From Helichrysum umbraculigerum (taxonomy: Eukaryota; Streptophyta; Magnoliopsida; Asterales; Asteraceae), in assembly GCA_949592205.1 (NCBI GenBank), contig CATIUR010000001.1, positions 215,704,250 through 215,768,249 of the forward strand: DNA of 64,000 bases, read 5' to 3'. Below are positions 10,913 through 22,709 of the stretch, in pieces. The position numbers and the translations under genes were made by a program. The first letter of the stretch is position 1; each line of letters begins with the position of its first letter. The notes below the pieces were generated by a model. The model searched no databases. It saw only the letters and a program-made list of their open reading frames with translations, and was not told the origin of the DNA.

Positions 10913-12479
10913 ATGTTATGTATGTTTTTATGTAATTTTTACCATTATTAGTACTTTTGGATTACTTATAGTGTGTTTGGTAGAAAGTGAAAATAGATAC
11001 TAGCAAAATTCAAAAATTTTAAGTATAAAACTGAACGATATCAAAATCTTTAAAGTAGCGTACATGCGTTGGTGGGTCAAAAATATATTATCGAAACTCG
11101 AAATAATTTGATGGTAAAAGAGTTGGCGTGTCAAAATTACCCTAATCAAAACACGACCACGTAACCGGTTTCATGTATATTTGTCAAACTTGTTGACATG
11201 TGACAAGTTGATTTCAGCTTTACATGATAAGTTAAGAAAAAGTAATACAGTAATTTCAAGTTCATTGGATTTGTGAAAGATAGAAAGATACGTCGATTCA
11301 AATGGAATAAAATGAAAAGTATCATAGTGATTTTAAACAATACCCGTTATTAATAGTTCAACATTGATTTGTTCATCAAAACCTTGGATATGGATATGAA
11401 TATGAATATAAATATAACGTTTTACCGATATTCAAAGTATCAAGTATGAAGTATCAACTACTTGCAAAAAGAGTGAATTATGATGATGATTGATATCTAT
11501 ATATCAAAGGTTAACAATCATCAACATGTGCACCTAATTTTTAAGTCCAAATCCAACGTTCTTAAACATATGGGAATGAGTTGTAGGGTTTAGCCGCCTT
11601 TATTTACTGGTCAATCACGTGATGTCGTGTAGTTTTCTTTGTTTTTGTTTACGGAATTTGAAACTTAAAAATTTATGTGTCGAATATTATTAAACATGTC
11701 AAAGTCATGAAGTTGTGTTTTACTTGTATACTTTTATTTTATGTCTAGATTTTGGATCCATACAATGAGATTCATTTTGTCAAGCTCCGATGAGTTTTAT
11801 CCGGCATTTATTTATTTTTTCCAACATCTCAAGTCCTAAACTATTTTATCTTATTATTTATATTCATTGATTGATGCCTTTCCCAAAAAAAATAAAAATA
11901 AAATTATATTCATTGATATATTAAACTCAAGAAAAGAGAGTATACATCAAACATAACTAAAGAATTGAGTCTACAAATTGACTCTCAGTCTTCATACGAA
12001 TCAAACAACTCCTAACTTTGGCACTACCACTCATAAGTAAGCACGATGATTAAGATCTAATGAATTAGTCGGTCAATTGTCTGATCCGTGGTTAAAAAAG
12101 AGAGTAGATGATTAATTTCCTTTCATGACATACCAACTATATAATATTAAAATTTATATCTTTTTATGGATGTTTGTATTAGATAATTTAACCGGTTTAT
12201 GATTTAGTATGTTATGTTACCACAGCGAATAGTTCTCGATATCTAAACAAATTTTGTTTTTGTTTAGGTGAAAATCTTGGGGCAAAAACGGGTCAGATGC
12301 ACGATTTTGATGTGTGTGTCCTCGTGACCTGCGAACATGATAATTGGTTGAAAAAATCTTGATTCGTTCAAATTTGACATGGCCCATTGGATCCGATCTA
12401 GACCCATTGACTTGTGCATCTTAATGAGTATGAATCACTTAGTTTAATGAACTTAATCATTTCGGATTAATATAATCAG
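10913..12479. other. Intergenic between the KCS and the downstream + strand gene
   Basis: AT-rich DNA without a supportable gene; short ORFs such as the one at 11146-11340 lack family features. Part of the 3 kb head-to-head spacer between the KCS gene and the gene at 13024. Confidence 0.35.
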
Positions 12480-12666
12480 CAGGGGCGGAGCTACAAAATC
12501 TACATTGAGGGGGCAAAAATAAAACTATTTTGTGCTTCTTTATAGTTTTGAGGGGGTAAATATCTAAATTTGTCATAAATACCTTAAAAAAATTTCTTTT
12601 TTATGTAATTTTAAAATTTTTATGGTGGCAATTGCCCCCGCTGCCCTCATTCTAGCTCCGCCCCTG
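12480..12666. mobile_element. hAT-like MITE
   Basis: Ends are CAGGGGCGGAGCTA and its inverted complement TAGCTCCGCCCCTG, the terminal repeat of a widespread plant hAT MITE type. The 187 bp interior is non-coding. No exact 8 bp target duplication is visible, so this is an old copy. Confidence 0.7.
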
Positions 12667-13023
12667 TCATTAGAGTGCGAATGATATTTTATTAAACCCA
12701 TCACCCTAAGCGGGTTTAGAAAAACATTCATTTTAAGACTCTCATCCATTCATAATCATAATCAAATACTCCGTACATATTATCATTTCCATTCACACGT
12801 ACTAAAACCCTTAATCCAAACACGTCGTTAACGATAATATATAAAATACATTATACCTGTTCGGAAATAAAAAAGACAACCCAAACAGCCCTTCTAAAAT
12901 TTAAATTTATTTTATTTATTTAAATGTAAATAATAAAATAAAACCTCATTATTACGTGGCAAATATTTTCCCCCAAAATTAATCGAGGGTTCGTTCTACA
13001 GTTATTTTGTTTGCTCGGGGAGT

Positions 13024-14916
13024 ATGATCTCTTTAGGGTTATCATCATCATCACCTTTGTCTACAAAACACCACTTCAATTACAACACCAAAAACCCTAA
13101 TTTCCGTTTCAGAGCTTCTTCTGCTGCTGATGTTCCGGACTTCCTTTCTGTGGATTGGTACTATTTCTCCCTACAATTTTTGCATCAAACATCTATTGGT
13201 TCTCAATTTTGGTGTTATGATTCATGTATTCTTTGTGTATACAGTCATAAATATTTGAGGTTAGTGATCAATTGGGGATAGAATTTTGGTGTCTTGTTTT
13301 ATGTTTACTGATTCCTATTTATATACACAGTGCATCCTAAAAATGTCTACTTTTATTGACTTATAACTTATTTATTTCTTCATTTAGGTTGGTGAAACTT
13401 AAATATGATCACTGAATCTAAAAATGATCACTAAATTCCTTAATTTGTTATGATTTTTTACGTTTCTGCAAATTAAATTTGTTATGTTTCAATAATTATA
13501 ACCCATTTTTTATGCTAGTTATTGGTATTTTTTTATATAATACAGTAATAAACATTTTTTATATTTACTCAAATAATGGAAATAAATGACACTTCTTTGT
13601 GTTAACTCTTTTCTTACTTGCAAGGTCAAGTTTTTAATTTTTATTTTTCGTTTGAAATGATGGTTTGTTGGCAACAAAAAACTAAGTACAGTGTTAGTGT
13701 ACTACCTTTAGCATTCTGGTGGTTACAACATTTTTGTGCTAATTGGTGATGATTTAATCTTGCAGGCTTGAATCTCGCAGGAAGAGACCTTTTGGTCCAA
13801 GATTAAGTGTAATTTTTCTAATTAACATTCTAGTCTTTATAATCTGACTCCTGTTTAATGCAATGGTTTTATTATTATATATTCTGCGGATGTAGTTTAA
13901 TGCAGAAGAATGTGTTCAGTACCAACTTGATGCATTAATGTTCAACGACCAACCGCGTCCAGATTATGGAGTCGAAGTCATGTACAGGGTACTTCCTAGT
14001 ATCCAAATCTAGCTAATTTTTATCTATCTCCAAAAAAATTACTTTCTATTCAGTACCAATGGAGTAATGGATTGTTATTTTGGAATTTATCGTTAAGTGC
14101 AGTTTGCTGGATTTGATCCCTTTGAAAGGTCTTTGTATTTCGGGCCTTCTTTTGACTTAGGACAGGTCAGCAACTAATTCTAAAAGTGGCAAAATGGGTG
14201 GTTCAAGTGGGTTGGGTATCAAGTTATCAAGTCAAAACGGGTAATTTGTGGTACGGGTTGAAATGGGTGGGGTCTGCCTGGGTGAACTCAAAGCATTTTT
14301 TATTCCATTTTAGTAAAGCAGGATTAGTGTGTCAAATATGATCACCATAATTTTATTATTTCAATTTTTTTTAGGTTTTAAGAAAATGATTTCAGAGATC
14401 TTATGCATTAAAATTAACTCTGGGCGACTTTCGACCCATTTGATATGTTTTGTTATAAGGTATTTCTTAAGTTTGCCAATCTGACCCTATAGAGATAAAA
14501 CCTAACCCAGATCGACTCATTCTTAAGTAAACTGGTTGTAATCTCTGCCTATAGTTTGAGCTAAACTTGCTTATGTTATATCACTGTTTAGTGTTTAATT
14601 TCTTTTATGTGTATGCAGTTTGAGCGTTTTAGACGACTTTTCCACCATTCTGCATACCGAGTTCTACTAAATCACAAGGAGAGACAGATCTTAAGCACTT
14701 TAAATGTTGAGGAGGTTACTTATTTCACTTCACATGAACCATGTTTCATTTGAAAAGTTTATGCTATGTACTAATTCTGTTTTTGTTGGCTGTAATTTAG
14801 AATCGCTACAAGCAAAGGGTTTGGATACGAGGAGCTCGACCTGAGGAAGAAGAAACATTTCAGTTTACTATGGTTCAGGTATGTCCCCCCTTTCTTTCTT
14901 TCTTCTTCTTCTTCTT

Positions 14917-14954
<38 letters not shown>

Positions 14955-15131
14955 GTGGGTACACATTCACAGCGAATATTATACTGTGTATGTTCGGTTT
15001 TTATTAGAATATTATGAGAAAGATTCTATTGATGGTTTTGGCAGAGAGTTGGTGGGTTTTGGGATGGTTACTGGCTTACAGAATCTGTTCTTCATGATGG
15101 AGATAGCTTTTCGGGTGGGGTGGCTTATTGA
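13024..15131 (+). CDS. Conserved plastid-type protein of unknown function, 7 exons
   Basis: Seven exons join in frame to 197 residues: 13024-13157, 13766-13808, 13896-13988, 14103-14165, 14619-14714, 14801-14878, 15045-15131; all introns are GT-AG. The N-terminus is rich in Ser and basic residues and low in acidic ones (SSSSPLSTKHHF... RFRASSA), as in a chloroplast transit peptide. The mature part has a tyrosine/phenylalanine-rich alpha+beta character with the blocks GFDPFERSLYFG, FERFRRLFHHSAYRVLLNH and RVGGFWDGYWLTESVLHDGD, ending GGVAY. The layout recalls small NTF2-like/cystatin-fold domains (DUF4864-type), an inference rather than a recognised match. The clean splice structure shows a real gene; I cannot name its function. 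Confidence 0.8.
14918..14951 (+). repeat. Poly-T tract in intron 6
   Basis: An uninterrupted run of about 34 T follows a pyrimidine-rich stretch just after the exon 6 donor. Confidence 0.9.
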
Positions 15132-16199
15132 AGAATCAACAATGAGATCGGGTGGTGGACCTCTGTGAATAACTCTTCCACCTTTCACTACCTTTATAAA
15201 GTATATATACCTAATCAGAGTAAATATATATTGTCATGTATACCCAATAAGGCCAATATTAATCCATGTATATCTGATAATGTAAGCGCGCTCTCTCGTT
15301 TTGATATTCATATATTGCAATGTGCAACTCTGGTGAATGGAATGCATTTGAAAGGCACTAAAGGGAATAATTCCGGAGTATTCACTAGAGAAATTTTACT
15401 GATATTGATTCTGCTGGAACGGCTCGCATCTTAAAGTTTATGACACTAGTACCCACACATTTATATCAGTTCCATCTTATTCAAATAAACAAGACATTTA
15501 AACTTATGAAACTGTAGAATGAGGATAAAGTGAAATACAATGAAGTAGTCTAGGACTCTAGTCTATTTCTACATCTATTGCAACATATTCGTGGTTCCAA
15601 ATATATGGGTTGTAAAATCACTTTGAAAATACACACACACACACGGAACCCTAAATCAAAGGGTGCATCTAGCTGTAGAAACATTTTCAAGAAAATCTCA
15701 GAAAAGTTGATAACATGTTCATGTTGAACCGTAAAAAATGCTAGAATTTCGTATATATGTCATTCCTAAACCTTCGAATTATAGAAAAGAGGAAGCTCGC
15801 TTTTTACTAAAGTAGGTAGAAAACTTATATTTTCTAACGTTAAATTATAGAAAAGAGGAAGCTCGCTTTCTACTAAATAGGTAGAGAACTTGTATTTTCT
15901 AAACAAGAATACGAACGCATTCTCAACTTTTTAGTAGTTTTCTAAGAATAAAAGAACACCTTTCATTTAGAACTTCCTGCAAACGGAAGTACCTTAAAGC
16001 TTTGAATTCTTGCTTTAAACAATGTATCATTCTTACATATGATAAATCAGTCTCAACAAAAAAGATCAAGAACACACAGGCCTCAAAAATAAAATAAAGT
16101 GGACATCAACAATTAACATCCATAAAATCTTATAACAAGAACCAGTGTCCAATTGGCACAAACTTAACTCCAGTTCCTGATCTTACATGCGAAATCCAT
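15132..16199. other. Convergent intergenic region between the plastid-type gene and NAA50
   Basis: Holds the 3' UTRs of two convergent genes. It contains a (CA)n run near 15632-15644 and a tandem duplication at 15777-15903. The ORF at 15165-15434 shows no family features and sits in the 3' UTR. Confidence 0.4.
15777..15903. repeat. Two-copy tandem duplication, 66 bp period
   Basis: AATTATAGAAAAGAGGAAGC opens both copies at 15777 and 15843. Each continues through CTCGCTTT...TACTAAA...AGGTAGA to a TATTTTCTAA end, with a few substitutions and a short indel. Confidence 0.85.
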
Positions 16200-19100
16200 T
16201 TACTTCTTGGATTGAGGCTGGGCAATGTATTTCGTAACGACGTAGCAGTCTGGTGGAGTAATGTTTGTGTAATAGTTGTGAATCGTTTCTGTGATTTCAA
16301 ACCCAAATTTCTTGTAAAAGCTTATAGCATCTTCATTGTTTGTCTGCACGTGCAGGTAAATCTCACCAATGTTCTGCTTGCAGCTTAAATCAAGCACGTG
16401 ATTTAACAGCTTTGTACCTGTGACAATTTTGAAAATTATACCCTTCAGAGTCATGAAAATGTATACATTGATTATGCAAATTAGGTTCTCGATCTTGTAC
16501 AATTTTGGTGTTTTGACTTTCGAGATCCAAGGTACCCTTAGACTTTCGAGGTCGAACTACGACCAGGTTGCATATTTGAATGCACCTAACATCTTTTCTA
16601 TAGAAATTTGGGGAATTAATACCAAATTTCAAGAAAACAGAGCACAGTGAACAGCAGTTCAGGGTTAGGGGCTAAGAAATGGGGCCTGCTATCAGAGTAA
16701 CCACTTATCAAGTATATAAAAAGGAACCACAAAATGAGACAACGTTCTATGGCCAAAACAAAATGAGCTTTCACAAATAATGACAATAATAACAGTAGTA
16801 GTATACTAGTATAGGAGTTGTAGACGGCTTGTTTTTTAGACATGCCAACCTTTTAGAACACACCCACTGCAGCAATGCTAAAAAGCTTTTGCCCCAATAA
16901 AAAAAGGCTTTTCAAAGCTCAAAAACAATTAGGAAAGAAATTGAAGTTATAAGAGAAAGTAAGAAATCATACTATTATCTTTTTATCTTCACAGACTATT
17001 AGTAAACAACTTTCAACTTGAATGGGGAAAAGCTTTCTAAAAAGCTTCTTTTAATAGTAAAAAGCTTTTGAAATGCTTCCATGGGAAATGCTCTTATACA
17101 CATACAAATCCTGCTATATGAACTATGAAGTGATTGTAAGGGTGTTGGTTATGTATTTTTCGATAATATCTTATGATCTTCAACAATCAGATGCAGATTA
17201 TAAGTTATAACAAAAGCGTCTTTAGAAAACGGTGTTTGGATGGCTTTATCTGTTTGTAGTTGAGGTAATAATTAATAAGATAATCAGTTGCTCCAGAATT
17301 TGACGGGCTTTTGCTGTTTAAATTTGGGATAATAATTATTAAGAATATCTGCTGTTTCAGATCTTGACGAGTCCCACTTATTCTAACGGATGATGCCAAT
17401 GACCGAAAATGAAATATGATATTTTCGTAAACAGAACCGTATGTAAAATTGTAAATAGGAAATAGAAGTTTCTCATATAGGGTTAAAAGGTGTAAATAAG
17501 TAATTTATTTTACCATTGGAAATACGTTCTATTGAGAATTGACGGTCATTATTAAACTCTGAATAAGTGAACCCAAAATTATGAGACAATCAAAAGCAAA
17601 ATCTGCTTATGCCAAACACATATGGAATACTAGCTTTGTACCCGCGCAAAGCGGCAGCAAACAATTTATAGTGATTTATAAGTTTTTGACAGCTTCTTTC
17701 ATTTTTTCTCGGCATTTTTTGTGAGTTTATAGCGTTCACAAATTATTAATGTTACAAACACTTTCTATTTGTGAGGTGCAGTTGCAATAACTATATATAT
17801 ACAACACAAATTACCTAGTAAGTTGTTGAACCAGAAAATAATTAAGCTAGGCGTCCAGTCATCCACATGTATTTTCATTACCAATTACAACTACAAATAA
17901 TTAAGCTAGGCGTCCAGTCATCCACATATATTTTCATTACCAATTACAACTACTCTGTATATTTCAAGATACTCATCAACCTTACACACTAATAACATTC
18001 ATCTACCTTATGCTCCAACGACATCAAACATTTTGATAGTAAAACTGACAGTGGTAACATGTTGTTACTCCTTAATTGTGCTAGTCATACGTGATTGTAC
18101 AACTATTAGTATGACATTTGTTAAAAGAGATTGACATTTCCAACATCTAAAATGATAAATACACCATATATATGCATTAACAAGTTGTACTGTACAATCT
18201 GTTAATGCATATATGTGGTGGATTTATCATTTTGGATGTTGGAAATATCACCACCCTTTGTTAAATATGTTAAGAGTGAAAATTAAAGTTTTCGGTTATA
18301 CGTACAACTCTCTAGCATGTACTTTTTACCGATCCGAAAAAGTGGAAATAGCTCCTTTACTTCGATAGTTCAATGTATCCAAAGACATCAAATAGAGAAA
18401 ATAGTAGTATAGTATACATGTAAATCTCATCAAAGCTGAAGTCAAGACTAACGGAACACCTTAAAGTTTTAACTAAAAATCATGGTTGAAGATATTAATT
18501 AGCTACAACTTTAGACTTATATTGACTTCAATTTCTTATCTAATTCCGATATGATACGGGTGTTACGATATACAATTAGATGTGCATAGTTAAAACGAAA
18601 TTCTTGTATCTTCGAATTAGATAGGTCCAAAAAGGATGTTTGACCGATCAATACGGTTCTATTATCCGCTGTAGTTTAGCGTCGACTGATCTAGGTAGAT
18701 GTGGGCATGTCGCTTTTGTCTATTCATATGTTTTTTTTGTCGTTTTCTCAGTTGTATGTTTCATTGTTTGCTTTGGGTTAGAATCAATTAACGTTGAATA
18801 CCATTCTGAACAGCAACAAAAACATCTAAAAAAAATATAATAGAGTTAAGGACCTATATATCGTGAAGTGATAAACAGCTTTCAAAAGTCTCTTTTGACC
18901 GAGACATCGAACTGAACCATTAATCAACAATCTCTTTCTTACTTTTAAGTTTTAATCAGACATTTAACCTATTATTCAAAAATAATCAAACAAACTCTAC
19001 ATAGACACAATTAACAAAATTAGATACTACAATTAATTGTTGAAATTATTCTTGTGTGTTAAATTTGAAACTGTTATGATGTTTCTTCTCCATTTAGTTA

Positions 19101-22100
19101 ATTTCTCTCATGAAGGTTGTGGATTTTTTTTAAAAATCTGATAATTTGCTAGTAGTCATGTAACAGAGTAACTTTATCATTTATGGTATATATGCCTATG
19201 TGTATGTCTATGTCGCAAAGTGATGGAAAATTATATATGGGCACACTACTACTTTTAAATGACAACTAAAATCAAAGCAGATTACAATGAATGGGGCTAG
19301 ATATGTTTCAAATTACAAAGCAAAATAGATTTCTTGATTTTCACTTGATAAACCTTGCACCATATGCAACATTAATTACCACAGTTTACCACTACCCAAA
19401 CATTCAAGTAAAAAAAAAAACGATAAAAGGAATAGTATTTAACAATTCACCTTCTGTTTTTGTACATGCTAACTCCACACCAAATTTAGAAAAACGCAGT
19501 GAGTCGCTTTGATTTTTAATCTTCAGAAGTTGGACAAAAATATAAAAATTAATGTCAAACAAACTGTGAACTTTTAACCCCAAATTGAACGCCAACACAA
19601 AACGTAGATTAACAAATGACAAAAACTCTCTCAAATTAACCGTCGTTTACTGTGTTGGATATTTTGGAGTTTAACCTTTTGCTAATGTCGTAAAACAAAA
19701 ACCACACTGATACTATCATCTACGTCCCTTCTACTCACAAACTCAACACCAGAAATCTAAGATCGCGCCCAACTCGATTTACTCACTGATTTAACACAAA
19801 ACACTAAAATCACAACAAATTTAACATTAAAACAAATGGATTTCAAAAACTTAACACAGATCTAAACAAAAACCGACATAGAACGCAGTAAAAATGATGG
19901 ATCTCGCTAGATCTCATCTCAACACTAAATGGTTGAAATGCACGGATCTAAAGAGATAACGATGAAAAATATCATAAAACGACAACTATCGCAAAAGTTC
20001 TTTGGGTCTCAACACCGAAAGGTGGAAACCCATATACCCGGATCGATTACGTCGGAACCAAATAAGACCAAAATTTATGGTGTGGTGCTAGTGATTATGG
20101 TCAAAAAGAGATGTTAGTGATGGTGATGGTGACTTACAGTAGTGAAGGCTGAATTATTACGTTGCTGCTAGTTTTTAGGAGGTGGTGTTTTGAAGGTATA
20201 GAAAATAGATTAAGAGGCCAAATGGAGATGGAGGTGCAGCCGTGCAGGAGTGTGTTTTTGTGTGTTATAATGTGTGTTAATTTAGGGTTTTATGTATTTA
20301 TATATGTCTATTTTTTGTGATTTCAAAATAGAAGGTCAAGATTACTTTGACTCAAATGAATGGCTAGGATCAAAGGTTGGTTGAAACTTAAAACTCTTAA
20401 AATGAAAAGTGGCATATGCATTATATAATAGTAAAGATTAGATGTATTAGGAAAGTAGAGAAGATGTAGGATACTCACCAATACCTAGGCCACGATATGG
20501 TGCCAAAACACCTAATGTCATTATGTATACACGAACAGCCCCACCTTCTTTCTTCTCAAGCCGGCATGCAATTGAGCCAACACAAATGTCACTGTAATAT
20601 GCTGAAAGGTAGATACAAAAAAAAAAAGAAACTACCATTTAGAGAACATTTAAGCATTGTGAGCAGGAAATAGACTTGTAAATATTTTAGGACCATGAAG
20701 ACGGAAATATGCAACTTTCAGAGCAGTGGCGGAGCCAGAAATTTTCTTCGCTGGTGGCACAAAATACTAATGCTAACGAAGATAATGAAACCTTATGTGG
20801 GTGGCTAATGTAAACATATCAAGACGTATTATATTATGACAAATTAAACTTCTTCTTGTTAATTATTAGAGTGATAATACTATGTAAACAACAATACATA
20901 TCAAAATTAAAATCAAAAATATACACATAAGAAAATTGTGCTCTACAAATTTTGCAGCTTAGTGTAACTGTTATAGTAGAAAACGTTAAGTGGCATAATT
21001 GAGTGTTTTAAGTGGGCCTCTTTACTTGCCTTATAAAGAGCCCATAAGTTCACATATTATATTCTAAATGGGCCTGTTGCCTTTTGTTTCTAACTGGACG
21101 GTAGCACATAGATAAAATTTATAGCCTCCCAATGTTACAATTTACAATCGTTAACCCATACGCATTCAACTACTGGGGTCACGTGCCACCACACAACATA
21201 ACGTGGCTCCGCCACTGTTTCAGAGCATACGACTCATACACTGAAAATTTCTAGAATCTTAAAGACTAAGACAACAATATATTTTCAGACCTTTGTGGTT
21301 TGTTCATGTATAAAGGCTCGTGTAAAGAAAAACTATGAACCATTAGATCAAATCAACACCTTGTAGATATGGAACAACCAAAACATATACATTTAGGGGG
21401 TGTTTTTCACATACTTCTGATAATAATTGATCTTAAAGCTTCTACAAAACAGATTATGAAGCTTGATAAGCTTACACAACCGTAAAGTGTTTGGATAACA
21501 AATGGAGCTTATTGTGCACAATACTAAAATGGGATCATAAGACCTCATATTTAATTAGGCAAACACTCCTTATGACAGATCTAACCAAAATAGCTAAGCA
21601 ACAGTTTATCCACATTAAAAAATCAGCAAAAAAAACACATCAATGTAAACAAATAACAACTATATGCGTAAAGTTGATAAACTAACAACACAAAGCCATT
21701 GTTGTATTAAAAAAGAAAAGAATAAATTAACAGAAAAAGAATATAAACTCAACATCAACAGTCATTTGGAAATCAATATTACACATCATAAAGGATGGAA
21801 ACCAAAACCTAACATTTATTGAACAAAAAAGAGTATAAGCAATCAATTCATCCCGTTATCCAAACATTTAAACACGTGAACAATGTGTTGCTATCTACAT
21901 CACCCCAAAATCGACAAAAGGTAAACAAATATATCATGAACGAATAAATATGTGAACAACGTGTTGCTAATTACATCACCCCAAAATCGGCAAAACGTAA
22001 ACGAATATATCATGAACGAATATTACAAATATCCGATTTATATGGAAACACATATGAGGAATCACACATAGCTTGATTACACACGTGTATTCAGCTTTAC

Positions 22101-22636
22101 ATCTTTTAGTATTGTACATTTGTATGAATTGCACAAATAGAAAACACTAGATTGTACATACAAAGATGTAAAGAAATTAATTAATGTAATAAAACCACAA
22201 AAGAAATATCATATATTTGATTCTGCATTTTGGTGGAACACTAGGTTTTACATAAAGACAGAAATTAACAGTTAACTAATCTTATAAAACCACAATTCAA
22301 ATATCATGTACCGTATGAAATTCTACATATACTAGGTTTTTACATATACTAATTAACCTTATAAAACAACGAAATTAATCAATCAATCAATCAATAGAAC
22401 CCGTAGATACACAGACACGTAGATATGTAAATACAAACATAAAAATTAAACAAATAGAAAAAAAGAAGTGAATGCAAAATACCTAATTTGGTAAATTCGC
22501 CGGAAGCAAGAGCGTCGACGTAATACTTATCGTTATATCGAACGGGAAATAAAACGGAATTGAGTTTTTTTAATTGCATTAGGTTTTTATCACGAACTCC
22601 GTCTAATGAGATTGTAGCTGCACGACCTGCTCCCAT
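16200..22636 (-). CDS. NAA50: N-alpha-acetyltransferase 50 (NatE catalytic subunit)
   Basis: Three minus-strand exons, 22636-22483, 20601-20479 and 16417-16200, join in frame to 164 residues, the usual length. NAA50 is a GNAT-fold enzyme that acetylates protein N-termini, mostly Met-starting ones, on and around the ribosome with NatA. The N-terminus MGAGRAATISLDGVRDKNLM and the core LEKKEGGAVRVYIMTLGVLA are nearly identical to Arabidopsis NAA50. The acetyl-CoA loop RGLGIG is residues 88-93, split by intron 2, followed by YLHVQTNNEDAISFYKKFGF. Intron 1 (20602-22482) holds a hAT MITE; intron 2 (16418-20478, 4.06 kb) holds a Helitron, so insertions account for most of the gene length. Head-to-head with VHA-c''. 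Confidence 0.95.
17835..17954. repeat. 60 bp tandem duplication
   Basis: Two nearly identical copies, 17835-17894 and 17895-17954, each containing AAGCTAGGCGTCCAGTCATC. They differ by about one base (CACATG versus CACATA). It lies inside the Helitron. Confidence 0.9.
18132..18250. repeat. Near-perfect palindrome with 59-60 bp arms and almost no loop
   Basis: The left arm starts TGACATTTCCAACATCTAAA; the right arm ends TTTGGATGTTGGAAATATCA, its reverse complement with few mismatches. A transcript would fold into one long hairpin. Could be a tiny MITE or a foldback duplication. Confidence 0.85.
20724..21217. mobile_element. hAT MITE with perfect target duplication in NAA50 intron 1
   Basis: Ends CAGTGGCGGAGCCA and TGGCTCCGCCACTG are inverted repeats. 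TTTCAGAG flanks both sides, a perfect 8 bp duplication diagnostic of hAT insertion. The 494 bp interior is non-coding. Confidence 0.9.
21877..22021. repeat. Tandem duplication, about 75 bp period
   Basis: TGAACAA(T/C)GTGTTGCT occurs at 21877 and 21952, each followed by ACATCACCCCAAAATCG and ATATATCATGAACGAAT. Several substitutions separate the copies. Confidence 0.8.
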
Positions 22637-22671
22637 GTTTTTTAAAATAATAATTTGTTGAGCAGAAAAGA

Positions 22672-22709
<38 letters not shown>

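Larger units (their letters stand above)
17630..20437 (-). mobile_element. Non-autonomous Helitron in NAA50 intron 2
   Basis: On the minus strand the element starts TCTTTACTATTATATAATGC after an A (20438) and ends CTAG before a T (17629), as expected for insertion between A and T. Near the 3' end is a GC-rich hairpin (CCGC-TTTGC-GCGG), shortly before the CTAG. No Rep/helicase ORF is present in the 2.8 kb. The 5' part (19700-20300) resembles a gene leader with an upstream ATG-rich region and may be captured sequence. It also carries a 60 bp tandem duplication and a long palindrome. Confidence 0.7.

Noticed and set aside
12480..12666. 8 bp target duplication for the hAT-like MITE
   Set aside because: Flanks ATAATCAG and TCATTAGA do not match well enough.
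16390..16632. ORF overlapping NAA50 exon 3
   Set aside because: Reads across the intron-exon boundary in the wrong frame.
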